This document shows positions 48,151 through 59,395 of a DNA stretch of 64,000 nucleotides, in pieces. The stretch spans positions 21,720,413 through 21,784,412 of the forward strand of contig OY804589.1 of the NCBI GenBank assembly GCA_963680875.1. The letters run 5' to 3'. Numbering within the stretch: the first letter of the stretch is position 1; every line of letters starts with the position of its first letter. Made by a program: the position numbers and the translations under genes. Under the pieces are notes generated by a model that saw only the letters and a program-made list of their open reading frames with translations, was not told the DNA's origin and searched no databases. This DNA comes from Bathymodiolus brooksi (lineage: Eukaryota; Mollusca; Bivalvia; Mytilida; Modiolidae).

Positions 48151-50877
48151 TTCCTTAACCTTGTTTGTGTGTGTATGTGTAAGTGCGTGTATTTAAATTG
48201 TCTAAGGAATCAATAAAATCACACATATACATGAAGTAGGATCTGAAATAAATATCATAAGGACCACAAAAGAGCATAACTTTTCATTTTGTATTTCAGA
48301 TTGTCTAATTTTTATTGACCTGGGGTCAAAATCTACTGCTATTACTAATATGGAAATATTGCATTTCCAAAACCATCAATGTGTAGTTGCCATTTCTTTG
48401 ATATTTGAACAATTCAACGGTCAATTATTTTTCCTATGAAATCCCCACTACAACGACGTTCGTGGTTACAATTATATGATATCATACTGTGTTTGTAAAT
48501 ACAAAATTCACACGTTGTTAGATGTAATATGTATCATACCATTCAAATACTAGTTGTGCGAATTGTATCTATTTTTTGCACTTGTTTTATTGTGTCAAAT
48601 TGCAAAATATAAATTGTATGTTCAGATCTTATTAAATCAAAAGACTTCACTATAGAGATAGTGACTTATTTCTCAACAGTATTACACATAATTTAATTTA
48701 AGCATGTTTTATTGTCATAAAACAACAAAGCGATTCGACACCTGTTATACAAGATAAAGATGCCTTCTCATATTACACATGCCTATACAGAACACAATAA
48801 GTGTATATATTGCACTGCATGTACGAAGAGAGGAAGATTTTTAGCTAGCCCTCTAGCCTTCACTTCTTTATTCACTCCTCCAAATAGCGATAAGTCAATA
48901 TCACTCTGAGGTAGTCTTTGGCTGAATAACAAAACATATTTCTCATATTAGCGTTACTCGTCTGTAATATGAATTGTTTTTATGATTCTTCAGATATTCG
49001 TATTTACGTAAATGACATCATTTTGTCTGTGCGTCGGTGATTCTACAATAAAGAAGAAGTAATCAATATTTCCAACTATATTAAGTATAATATCAAGAAA
49101 ATACTTTCATTGTATTGTTGTCAGTATCATTTCTGTTTTGATGTCTACCTGTGCTAAGGTTTATTATATACATTATAAAAAAGAAAACAATTAATCCATT
49201 GGCCAATTGTAATGAGAGTCACATGATATAATTTGGACATTTTGTTTCTAAAAATTTTTTTTTAATACTGTTGCCCGGTGAATAATTCCTTTATTTACCG
49301 GTATGTAATCACCAGCAAGCCTCTGAACGAACACGTGTTATATCACACACACAATACGTAATTACTATAGGCAAACAAAGTAATGGCGTGTCAAAGATGT
49401 GAAACTCAACTAACGTTAACGGTAACACAAATAGGCGAAGGAGGCGACAACAATATGTTTTACATAACCTATTTGTTACCGGAAGGGATTTTAACTTTGA
49501 GACACCTGAAGCATTTATTGAAGTATTGGGGAAAGTTTACGTTGATGCGAGGGAAACAATCTAACATAAATATACATGTAATAAACAAAAACAGATTAAA
49601 CGGAAAACTTAAAATACTTCATTTGCATACAATTAGAACTTATAATTGATCTCTTCGAAGTGTTTAGTTGCTTAAAAGACACACCATCAAATGACTCTGT
49701 TTTATCTCTTCAGCATAAGAAAACTGAGAAGGTATTTTTCTATATATCGTATATCAATTTTCCAAGAAAATGCGAATAATAAATAAAAGTCAGGAGAAAA
49801 TACAAGTTAAAACCGCTATGCCGTATTGGTTTGTGCATGAACGATCGTGGGTTAAATTCCAGGCAAAAAACAAAGACTATAAAATTGACATTGGTTACAA
49901 TTCAGCCAATATCGCGTTAGTAAAGTGTTAATTGAGATCTGTGATTGGTTTGTTTTGTGTCGGGATGATGTCTCCACGGAACAACTGTTGATTCTGTGTA
50001 TCAGTAGTATCAATATCAAAGCTTAATATCTTATCAATAGGGAACGTTTTGTCGCCATGACATAGCTTGTAACAGGTTATTTCTCTATAGCCTCCAAGCA
50101 TCTAATCACCCACACATCCCAATAGTAATCTAAATTAATAACTAAGCATATTCCTAAACAGTTTCAGAAGAAGATTGTATAGGTTTGTAAGGGAAAATTA
50201 TCGTTTTCCTATTTTAATGAGTTTTTGTGTGATGAACACGGTATTTAATGCTTTGAATAAATAAGTAACAGATATGTAAAAGTTCCATTTTACCACAATC
50301 ATTCTACAGACCTGTATTCTGTTGTAATCCACTATATATATGTAAATCTGAGTTGGAGGATCTACAAGACAAGACACATAAACACTTTTATACTAAAGTG
50401 ACATAACTGTTATTTATTGGAGACAAGTTACTAAATAGTTATTCGTTCTGGCTGGAACTCAACACCTACCAACATGAAAATCCTGTGTTCATCTTGCCCA
50501 AAATCTCGAATTGGAAATTGAACCTCAAGTCACATCAAAATAATCAAATATATCTATATTTAGCAGTTAATCTATCATATCAAAGAAACTACCACTCAGG
50601 AAAGACTTTCATCGTCATCATATGATATCAGGGTTTATCATAACATGAAATATCCCACTATTTATATCGTGACATAGATATCAACTGTTTCTATAACTTA
50701 GTATTGATCTACGTATGCAATATGTCTCCCATCATCATTAACACCAATGGATGGTTTTGTGAATAAAAAAACGGTAACAATTGTTCATAGAACTTTCTAA
50801 CACTACTTCGGGTTTGCATTTTATATTTATTTCTGATTGTATCTTTTAAAATCCATTGACCAGTATATTTTCCCACT
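48151..50877. other. Intergenic region between gene 2 upstream and gene 3 3' end
   Basis: Counterpart of 21,290-23,997. Same AT-rich composition and the same two short protein-like stretches. The plus-strand one (49,383-49,649) is shifted relative to A by a 5-base insertion, which argues against coding. Confidence 0.5.
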
Positions 50878-51018
50878 CTTTCGACAGTATGGTAATATTG
50901 ATATAATTTTAAAGTGATGATCTATAGGGTGGGGGTTGACAGAAGAGTGGTTGGTTTTGCTATGATTGGGTATATTGTCGACAACAGCTATATGTTCAAA
51001 TGTATTGGTACATTTCGT

Positions 51019-51079
51019 TTATCTTGCTCCATAACGATAATAAACGGAGGAGCAAAAATACCACACCATCAGAACAATT
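51019..51079 (-). pseudogene. Damaged terminal cytoplasmic exon, gene 3
   Basis: Counterpart of 23,998-24,190. The acceptor AG is GG here (TATTTTGGAATTG), and the frame meets TAA at 51,019-51,021 after YYRYGAR, whereas A reads on for 44 more residues. Either the B tail is broken or another, unseen exon is used in both. Confidence 0.5.
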
Positions 51080-54000
51080 CCAAAATACAATAGATATATC
51101 GTAGACAAGGAAGCAAAAGCTACATTTCTAAAAACACATGCATGTGACTTATTACCTTCCTGCCTTAAAAAGTGGCTGCTTAACCAGTTCCATGGGACCA
51201 ACCTCCCCTCCCCTCTTAGGGAAATGATGCGTTCGTGTAAGTGTTTTCCAAATGTTAGTAAAATGCCCACATTCACATTAATAATACAGAAACACACAGT
51301 TATTTTAATTTTGCATTTTTAGCTGTTATTTTGTTTGTTGAATGTATTCAGTACTCACCCAGTTTCTCCAGTTGTGTCATAAATTGCATTTTCTGCTATA
51401 AATAGAAATTAAACTTTATAAAGTAAATTATGTTTTGAATTCGTTGAATTACGGTTATCATTTACAAATTTGAAACCTCTAACTTGTATTGTTCTCTGAC
51501 TACTTGGTATTACCATTTTCACTTCTTCATAAAACACAATGGCGGGGTAATGGTCACCGTGCTCGTCTCGAGTGCGGTATATCGTGTGTTCAAAACCCGG
51601 TCGGGTCAAACCAAAGACTATTTAATTGGTATATTATGCTTCTCTGCAAATCACGCATCTCTAAGGAGAAAAACCAAAGACTAGTTGGCTCAGAATAAGA
51701 ATAATGTGTTAGTGTTAGACATGCCTACCCACGGATTGTTGCCTCAGTCAACTAGCACTAAGTCCAACAAAGCGCACATCATTATCATCTCATCGAATAT
51801 GTAACTTGTTCTTGTCATGATACAGCTACAAACATTTCCCAGTGGCGTTAAACAACACACACACTCGCTCACTCTCTTCTTCATAATCATATCATAATTT
51901 TATTATCATGAGTCAGTCAAAACACAGTTATCATTGTCGTAGATTTTGTTGGTAAATCAGCCACGATTCCGTTGAAATCATTTTTCTGTTTTCTTCCCCA
52001 TTTTTCTACATAATTATTTCTGATACGATACGTACTGAAGCAAAGTGTTTCAACTATTTGTAGGCATGTTTTCAATATGAACTTAATATTTTCTCTTTCC
52101 TTATATGCATTTTGGATATAACTTTACCGGGATGCCATTAATATGACATATATTGCCTACCCTGCCGGAGAACCTTAACTCAACATTGGTTTGTCTGCAG
52201 TTCGTGATATTTGATGTTTTGACTCATGGTTTTTCATATGTTTTTGATTTGTTTTTATTTTTGTCTTGTTTTTGTTTTTTGTTTTTGTCTGTATTTGTTT
52301 TCGCTTTGTCTTGTTTTTATTTTTTTATTATTTTGTTTACTTTTTTTTTATCAGACTTACTTTGATATCTGTACGGAATTAAGCATTTTTGTCCTATAAA
52401 TAAAAGGGAAAACATGCACACGTGTCTCAAATTGTCCATGCATGTTCTTCAATGTGCATAACACTACAAATAACATATGTACTGTTTATGTAATAATTGT
52501 TGATTTTGAATGCATACACATATATTTCAGTCAGATATGATAAATAAAATATTGAGTTGAGTGTTCAAATGAACTTTTAAAACAGATATAGAGTTAAACA
52601 GTGATAATCTTATATAATGTGAAATTACATGTTCATCGTAGTCGACTTATATGGTAAAGCTTACATATACATGTACTAGTACTTTCCCCTTTATGATATA
52701 TTAACTAACTGACCAATCCGAGCTTAGAGCATATACTGAAGCAGTCATTCTAAGCGAAAAAAAAACAGTTCGCTTTGTTGTAGCTTGTAGATTTGTTTTA
52801 ATGTAATGCCATAAAAAATATTCTTGGTAATTGAAGTTCAATATTTATTTATTTAATAAGGATTATCTTTAGCCCAAATTTGGTTGGATTTATTTGTATT
52901 TTAGTTTTTTATGGAGGTCTTGAAGCATAGCATATAGATACTGAATTTATGGGTATGACGTTGTTATTTGTAGAGTAGGGGATATCACAGAGCATGCCTT
53001 TTCACTGCAAGATTTTAAACATCCCATGATATTCTTACAGAACTCCGAAAAATCGCGTACCTTTCAAAAAATTGCATAGAAGTCTTGTTGTACATGCATT
53101 TTTGCTTCCAATTCTCCGATATCACCCAGAATATGACCAGCCCCGGATTTTTAGCATGGGTAACCGTCCTTGTCTCGTCAATTCACTCATGTATCTATTT
53201 AGATCTATGCATATTCAATCTATTTAGATCTATGCATATTCATACCTGGTTTTCTAAGTCTATATCGCTTCAGAACATAAATAGATACAATAAGTAATCC
53301 TACAACCACAGCTGTTGATCCAATGCCAGCTCCAATGCCAATTGTTGCCGAACTGTTGTCATCCTCGGATGATACTGTAAGACAGGAGTTCATCATGAAA
53401 TATAATATCTTTGTCGTATGTTATTGTATGTAGAACGGCCGATGTTGTCATCCTCGGATCCCACTGTAAGACAGGAGGTTCATCATGGAATATAATATCG
53501 TTGTCGTATGTTATTTTATGTAGAACGGCCGATGTTGTTGCTATCGTATGTTATTTTATGTAGAACGGCCGATGTTGTTGCTATCGAATGTTATTTTATG
53601 TAGAGCGGCCGATGTTGTTGCGATCGTATGTTATTTTATGTAGAACGGCCGATGTTGTTGCTATCGTATGTTATTTTATGTAGAACGGCCGATGTTGTTG
53701 CTATCGTATGTTATTTTATGTAGAACGGCCGATGTTGTTGCTATCGTATGTTAGGTAGTTTGTATTTACCTATTCAATGGATGCCCATCAGCGAGATAAA
53801 TTACTGCCCCTGGTGAGATTTACTTGACAGATGTGGTCTATACGGTCCATTCAGTGATCCCGTGAATATTTATTTGGAGGCTGATATGTAATTATAAGAT
53901 AATCTGTGACCCCACCACAGAAACTAGATATTAGTAAAATGTTGAAATGGTATTGACATCATTCTAGCTTTGTTTCTGTAAAATGTCACTTTTACACACA

Positions 54001-55288
54001 GCAAAGATCTGCATGTTTAACTGTATCATTGCAATGCATTGCATATAGTTCAATATGTACAGGCGCCGATACATTTGAAAAAATTCAATTCTCTCACGAA
54101 TAATCCACTGTCGTAAGCAATATGAAAAGCGAAAGAACGAAACATAAATTGAAAGTGAATCTTTCGAATGCACAAGCGAGGGACAATACCATACAGGTGT
54201 GCCATATTGGCGTTCGTATAGAACTATAAGTGCCATATCCACTTGATATACAGGCATATTGTATTATCTTCATTTTCCGTGCATATGTACAAAAATAAAC
54301 TACATATTTAGGGAGACAATATACAGATAATACATGTTGCAAAATGCCTTTCTTTTTAAATAATTAGCGATATCAGAAATATATTGAATAAAACATTTAA
54401 CTCAGTAGAACGGTATACAAACATACACTATATATTTCCTGAATTAAACAATTCTAAAATTTACCTGGACACAACTTTATAGAGCATGAATCAATTTCTG
54501 TGTCATTTCCTTGACAGGTTGAGCCCCCATGTGCAGGCTCTGGATTGTTACATTTCTGATATCGTGACCTTGATCCACTACCACATGTCACTGAACATGA
54601 ATTCCAATCCTGCCATGTACCCCAGTTTCCATTTACTAAATATATAAAATGAAATATAATTGTTAAGAAAAACGATTACAATTGAAAAATCACCAGAATT
54701 TAATTGTCTTTATTATCCCAATCATGATAAAGTTGCCATTCACATTGAAAATTTGCTGTTTATCACGATTTTGCCGTTTGTGGACATTACTGTCGGCGTA
54801 TATTTCCTAAAGACAGAAAAGCATTCGCACTTTTGTCGACACTGTTATCCATTTCGAACGTATAGAACCATACAAATATGGACGGTATATGGGATGATAT
54901 TGCTGTTGCTACATAAGTTGTACACACAAAATGAACGTGACCTGATATTACAAATGTATTTGTTTTATTACCTTATACAGACTCCCAATTTTGAATACTC
55001 TTTGCATATATTTTATTATTCTATAAGACGAACGTCGAGTCTACATTATATACATAAGCTGAATCGACTACGTTAGGAAAGTGAGTAAATGTTTACACAT
55101 ATAACTCTAATACATACCTGGGCATGATATGTTAGTAGAGCATGAACCAGTTTCATTATGCAATCCTGGGCAAGGAGAACCGCCATTTACAGGTAACAGA
55201 TTATCACAATCTCTATATCGTGTCCTTGTTCCATCACACATCTTTGTACACGGAGTCCATCTTCCCCACGAACCCCAGACTCCATTTA
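51019..55288 (-). CDS. 3' half of Ig/TSP1 receptor-like gene 3 (unit B, partial)
   Basis: Minus-strand exons in phase 1: TSP1 at 55,118-55,288, TSP1 at 54,465-54,635, TM at 53,246-53,374 and a small tail exon at 51,359-51,395, then a damaged terminal exon near 51,079. No Ig or signal-peptide exon is found between 55.3 kb and the right edge, where a zinc-finger gene and an RBM17 retrocopy lie instead. The gene therefore looks 5'-truncated, or its first exons lie outside the window. It has one TSP1 exon fewer than gene 2, and its two TSP1 frames are intact. Possible products are none, or a transcript from an upstream start outside the window. Confidence 0.62.
51359..51395 (-). CDS. Small cytoplasmic exon, gene 3
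   Basis: A 37-nt exon (acceptor TTTATAG, donor GG/GTGAGTA), encoding AENAIYDTTGETG. The Tyr within NAIYDTT is Asp in gene 2; such a tyrosine could be a phosphorylation site, which is inference. Confidence 0.65.
51538..51870 (+). mobile_element. tRNA-derived SINE, family 2 (unit B copy)
   Basis: Counterpart of 25,930-26,268, with the same head (GGCGGGGTAATGGTCACC) and the tail GTGGCGTTAAACAACAC. Confidence 0.74.
51871..53245 (-). other. Intron between TM and tail exons, gene 3
   Basis: Matches 26,269-27,758 with a T-rich simple stretch near 52,245-52,350 and a 130-bp deletion near 53,068. No exon seen. Confidence 0.55.
53246..53374 (-). CDS. Transmembrane exon, gene 3
   Basis: A 129-nt phase 1-1 exon. 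Stalk EDDNSS, helix core [17 protein letters not shown], then VSIYVL and KRYRLRK. One Phe of the A helix is Ser here, making the helix slightly less hydrophobic but still plausible. Confidence 0.86.
53431..53755. repeat. 40-bp minisatellite beside the TM exon, unit B only
   Basis: Seven occurrences of GTAGAACGGCCGATGTTGT; the last six are spaced exactly 40 bp apart. Unit A has one copy near 27,945-27,965. Adjacent to it, a block of about 90 bp spanning the acceptor and first bases of the TM exon is duplicated (53,350-53,440 and 53,440-53,530), leaving a decoy acceptor near 53,465. Confidence 0.92.
53756..54464 (-). other. Intron between TSP1 and TM exons, gene 3
   Basis: Matches 27,970-28,590 and then 28,985 onward of unit A; the intervening 400 bp of A is missing. 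No exon. Confidence 0.55.
54465..54635 (-). CDS. TSP1 exon, gene 3 (membrane-proximal)
   Basis: A 171-nt phase 1-1 exon with [32 protein letters not shown] and SCSIKLCP. Intact Trp codon (TGG) at the site that is TAG in gene 2. Six Cys present. Confidence 0.88.
55118..55288 (-). CDS. TSP1 exon, gene 3 (membrane-distal), recombinant-looking
   Basis: A 171-nt phase 1-1 exon: NGVWGSWGRWTPCTKMC, GTRTRYRDCDNLLP and SCSTNISCP. The upstream flank matches that of A exon 36,414-36,587, while the downstream flank matches that of A exon 30,587-30,760. One Gly of the CxGG motif is missing (CDGTRT). Consistent with a crossover between two TSP1 exons that removed the 5.7 kb between them. Confidence 0.85.
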
Positions 55289-55429
55289 CTAAAAGGAAAT
55301 AAACATTAACGTGGTCAATATCTGTAAAAACTATTAATGGAGCAAAGTTCTTTGTGGTCTTTCTAGTTAAAGCACAATGTTTATATTGTCAATAAATTAC
55401 CAAAGATATCTGCTAAATATCGGTTTAAT

Positions 55430-55700
55430 TTAGTTTGATTAACGGTGTGCAACGCCACATTCAACAACATTTTAGGCATTTCGTCAGGGTAAGCTTTATT
55501 GGTGGAGTACTCGGAGAAAACGACCGACCTGTCGCTGGTCACTGATAAACTTTATCGCATAATGTTGTATCGAATACACCTTACTATGAACAGGGTTCGA
55601 ACTCTCAACGTCAATGGTGGTATACACTGATTGCACAGATAGTTGTGCATCTAGCTTTCACACGATCACGACCACGACAGCTCCTGTTAACTACCGAATG
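55430..55700 (-). mobile_element. tRNA-derived SINE, family 1 (unit B copy)
   Basis: Counterpart of 36,725-36,990. Keeps CTCCGAGTACTCCACC-type sequence of the central body, the box B region and a degenerate head. Confidence 0.68.
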
Positions 55701-56002
55701 TCAATTTATTCCATAAAATATTGCAATATAGCATCCTACATTATAATAATTAAAACGTAGATATCAAATTCAATACGCGCTAGGCTTTTCTGCAATAATC
55801 TCCATTATGTACGCTCAAATTCAAAAGATTGGAAAACCAAATAAAAAAAAAACATCTTATGGAGTAAGAACACAAACAGGATAGCCAAGTCAGGCTATGG
55901 TCACATATTCTCGAGGGATGAGAACACTAGTCTTAGTAATAATTACATTATTTAGTAACTGTACAATTTCAATTATAAGTATATCTAATAAACCATGTCA
56001 GT

Positions 56003-56515
56003 GTCGAAACACTGGCTACTGGATAGATGATACCTCCGGAGATTAATAGCCCACCAGCAGAGTTATCAACCTAGTGATAGTAACACTGACTACTGGGTAG
56101 ATGATATCTTGGGGAATTAATAGTCCACCAGCAGAGGTATCAACCTAGTGAGAATAACACTGGCTACAGTGTAGATGATACCTCCGAAGACTAGTAGTCC
56201 ACCAGCAGAGGTATCAACCTAGTGATATTAACATAGACTACTGGGTAGATGATACCTCCGCAGATTAATAGTCCACCTCCAGAGGTATCAACCTTGTGAT
56301 AGTAACACTGACTACTGGGTAGATGCTATCTCCGGAGACTAATAGTCCACCAGCAGAGGTATCTACCTAGTGATAGTAACACTGACTATTGGGTAGATGA
56401 TACCTCCGGAGACTAATAGTCCACCAGCAGAGGTATCAACCTAGTGATAGTAACACTGACTACTGGGTAGATGATACCTTGGGGAACTAATAGTCCACCA
56501 GCAGACGTATGGAGG
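56003..56515. repeat. 74-bp minisatellite, about 7 copies (unit B)
   Basis: Same monomer as 37,273-38,120 but shorter and with more divergent units (several read CTTGGGGAATTAATAG). The right end is broken by unrelated sequence at about 56,510. Confidence 0.93.
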
Positions 56516-56831
56516 AAATGTAATAATACTACATCAACCTAGTGATAGTAATAAAAACGTAGATATCAAGTTTATTGTACATGACCTTTATAGGGTACGC
56601 TCATTATTTAGACAATATAATATGCTTAAGCTAAAATTAATAAAATGTTACAAAATATCTGTTTAATATCTGTTTTCAATGTATTACATATATTATAATA
56701 ACATAGCATTCAACATTGTAATAAGTTCTTTTTTTTCATAACCGCTACGTTTGTGAATGAACATGATGATTAGTTGGTGCTAGGTCAATTTTAAGTATCA
56801 AGAATGATTTTAAAATCTACAAATTTATTGA

Positions 56832-58745
56832 TTAGATGTGGAACATCGAAAAAAAACGGGCGTTGTTTTGACTCTGATGGTAGTACCGTAATTCGCTAGT
56901 TTCGACCTTTCTCAAAATAAAATTAAATGAGACATTGATTCTTGAATCCGACGTTTGTTGTGTGAAAATATTGCGTACATTCTCTGGAAAGGTGGATGAC
57001 GTTATATCGCTTAAGGTAAAATTATATCGGTCCTGGACACGGTTTCCACTGTTTTCCTGTGTTTGGATGATATTCCGGTGTCTTATATATAGTATTATGG
57101 TTTCCGGGTCCTCTGGTAATATATTAGGTTCAACGGACGGACTGTTGGAAGGCAGGGGACTGTGAATTCGTCTTCTTTTTGCAGGACTATTGGATGATCC
57201 AGGTTCGGAGGAAGCGGGTCCCTTAACTAGCATCCTTGGCTTCACTTCAGGTCTTTCGTGGAGAGTTCGGTGACGGAGCATAATTGTGTAGATGTGAGAT
57301 TCCTCGTGTCGTTTCATATTATCGGGACGGCTGAATTCTTTTCCGCAGATGTAGCAGGATTAGGTTTGAGAAGATTGGACGTGGATTTCCATGTGTCTAG
57401 TGAGATTGCGCTTCTGTGTAAACTGTTTCCCACATTTGTCACACACGTACTTCTGAAACTATAAAATAGAAACCCATGCTATGTTTGGGTAAAATAAAAA
57501 TTTCAGTTGTATTTTTATTCCTGTTTTGAGATTTGATTGTCTTTTTGTTTGTGTGATGCATATATTTAGTGGAATGACCAGATCCCTTCTTTAGTCTGGT
57601 AGATTGTGTGTTTCTTTTTTTTGGTCTCGTTTTCTAATCGTGTATCTAAATACGTAATATTGATTCCCAAAGGAGCCTCGGTATTTTTCTTTCCTTTTTT
57701 CATTAACTATACTATATTTAATAGTTATGTTTTATTTATCAAACCCAATGGAGCTTTGATTAAAATGTAAACACATAATAAAAAACACTTACGTTATTTT
57801 TATCCATCTTCATGCTTACTTGAACCTGGACAAGAATGCATATTTAATCAGACTACATTACATACCACCTGTCCTACTTCACCGAAAATCGATTAAGAAC
57901 TGAATGACATTAATAAAACTACACTCGTTCGGGTGTATACACTTGACGTAATGAATTCTTTTAAAATTATAACAATATGTAGTAAGATTGTTCAAATAAC
58001 TCGTATCATATTTCATTTTTCTGAAAGATTCATACTAAAAGTAAAAACTTTATAATATGTAGCAAATGGAAAACTATAGTACAAAACGAAAATAAACTTA
58101 CCTTTAGCAATATGTAAACTTTCTCGTTTCTTCTTTTATTTGTATAAATTCTTTGTATTCTGAAAAAAAAAGACGTTACGTTACACAATCATCAGAATTT
58201 GGGAAATAATACTAAGAAAAAAGCAATTGTAGAAAACTTGTTAAAATAAATAGTACCAACGAAAAATTATGGTACCTTATTTTTTTTTGAAAAGGAACGG
58301 GTTTCAATTTCAAAAATCTTTCAATAGTTTGAAGGAAATTATGAGAATATTGATTAAAACGTGTAAATAGAATACAGATGTTCTCAATAGAAAAGAAAAT
58401 GTCACATTACGATCAGTCATTATACAAGACTATTGATTTTTATTAAATGGAAGACTGTTTCCTGAATTAAAAATCAACGTGTGAAAAGACTACATGAATT
58501 AATTTGAAAACAGAAGATAATACTGATTAAAATATGCAAGTATAGTAGGATTGAGATGCTTACCTTTGTTCGAATATAAATTCTCCTCTATATTCCACAA
58601 GATAAACACATTCTGTCACTATGAAAGTTGGAGCGAAAATGCCGATTTTCAAATTGTAAAATACAAAGGTTAACATTTGAATTTGATTGGACGAAAGAAA
58701 GGGATTCAACGAATGGCCAAAAATAAATGGTACGAACGCTTTCAT
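56832..58745 (-). pseudogene. C2H2 zinc-finger gene with in-frame stop between fingers
   Basis: Predicted minus-strand exons: a first exon ending at a GTAAGC donor near 58,564; 58,102-58,159 (TTTTTTCAG acceptor, GTAAGT donor); and 57,793-57,825 with the ATG at 57,811-57,813 encoding MKMDKNN before GTAAGT. The last exon starts at 57,458 or 57,452. It encodes finger 1 (YVCDKCGKQFTQKRNLTRH), a TAA at 57,360-57,362, then in the same frame finger 2 (CYICGKEFSRPDNMKRHEESH region) and about 150 residues, with a basic SPAKRRRIHSP stretch and a C-terminal ELRYYHQSQNNARFF, ending at 56,832. The frame after the stop is open for over 170 codons, so the nonsense change is recent or an assembly error. The family of the C-terminal part is not identified; proteins of this shape occur in multicopy invertebrate mobile elements. 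Unit A lacks this block. Confidence 0.6.
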
Positions 58746-58830
58746 TGGACATATAAGGAGAACCGTGGTTGGCTAATGGAAAGAGGGATTGTGGCATTTC
58801 ATTGGTCGAATTCCCAAGGTTTTTATTGGT
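58680..58830 (-). promoter_or_regulatory. Cluster of CCAAT boxes, possible promoter of the zinc-finger gene
   Basis: ATTGG (CCAAT on the minus strand) occurs at about 58,683, 58,743, 58,802 and 58,826, plus CCGTGGTTGGCTAATGG between them. CCAAT clusters of this spacing are typical NF-Y promoter elements. The first strong donor of the gene lies about 120 bp downstream on the minus strand. Motif evidence only. Confidence 0.4.
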
Positions 58831-58859
58831 CGATATTTAAGCGGGAAAAATGGAATGCC

Positions 58860-58889
58860 CTATAGGAAACTCCCAAAAGTTTCCTATAG
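58860..58889. other. Perfect 12-bp-arm hairpin
   Basis: CTATAGGAAACT, then a six-base spacer, then AGTTTCCTATAG. It sits just upstream of the CCAAT cluster with respect to the zinc-finger gene. No terminator role is implied. Confidence 0.75.
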
Positions 58890-58929
58890 TACCGGAGTAT
58901 AACTTTTGAAAACTTTATCATGTGCAATC

Positions 58930-59130
58930 AATGCCTGTCACCACTAAAGTAGTGAGTTCGAACCCCATTCATGGCGAGGTGTACTCGAAACAACATTATG
59001 TGATAAATTTGTCAGTGACTTGCGGTAGGTCGGTTGTTTTCTCCGGGTACGCCGATTTCCACCTCCAATAAAATTAATCGCGACGATATAGCTCAAATAT
59101 TGTTGAAAGTGGCGTTAAAGACGATAAACC
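58930..59130 (+). mobile_element. tRNA-derived SINE, family 1 (best preserved body)
   Basis: Box B GTGAGTTCGAACCCC, then GGCGAGGTGTACTCGAAAC, CAGTGACTTGCGGTAGG and a central body TTTTCTCCGGGTACGCCG. The tail is ATTGTTGAAAGTGGCGTTAA. This type of tail is common in mollusc SINEs. Confidence 0.75.
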
Positions 59131-59395
59131 AAACCTGAATTTCTTGAAGCTTGTTTTTCTAATAAAATTGGCTGAATTATTCATTGCAGATATTCTATGT
59201 ACTGTTTGGAACATGAAATGCTTTGAAAAACTAATATTTTCCAGAAATAATAAATATATACTTGTAAGTTGTAAATTAGATATTCCCTTTGTATGTTATT
59301 CACACTTGGTGTATAACTTTAGAAAAATAAATATACAGACTATTGAAGCTGCGGTTGAAAACAAAATGGGACGATTTCCTTATGTATATACATGT

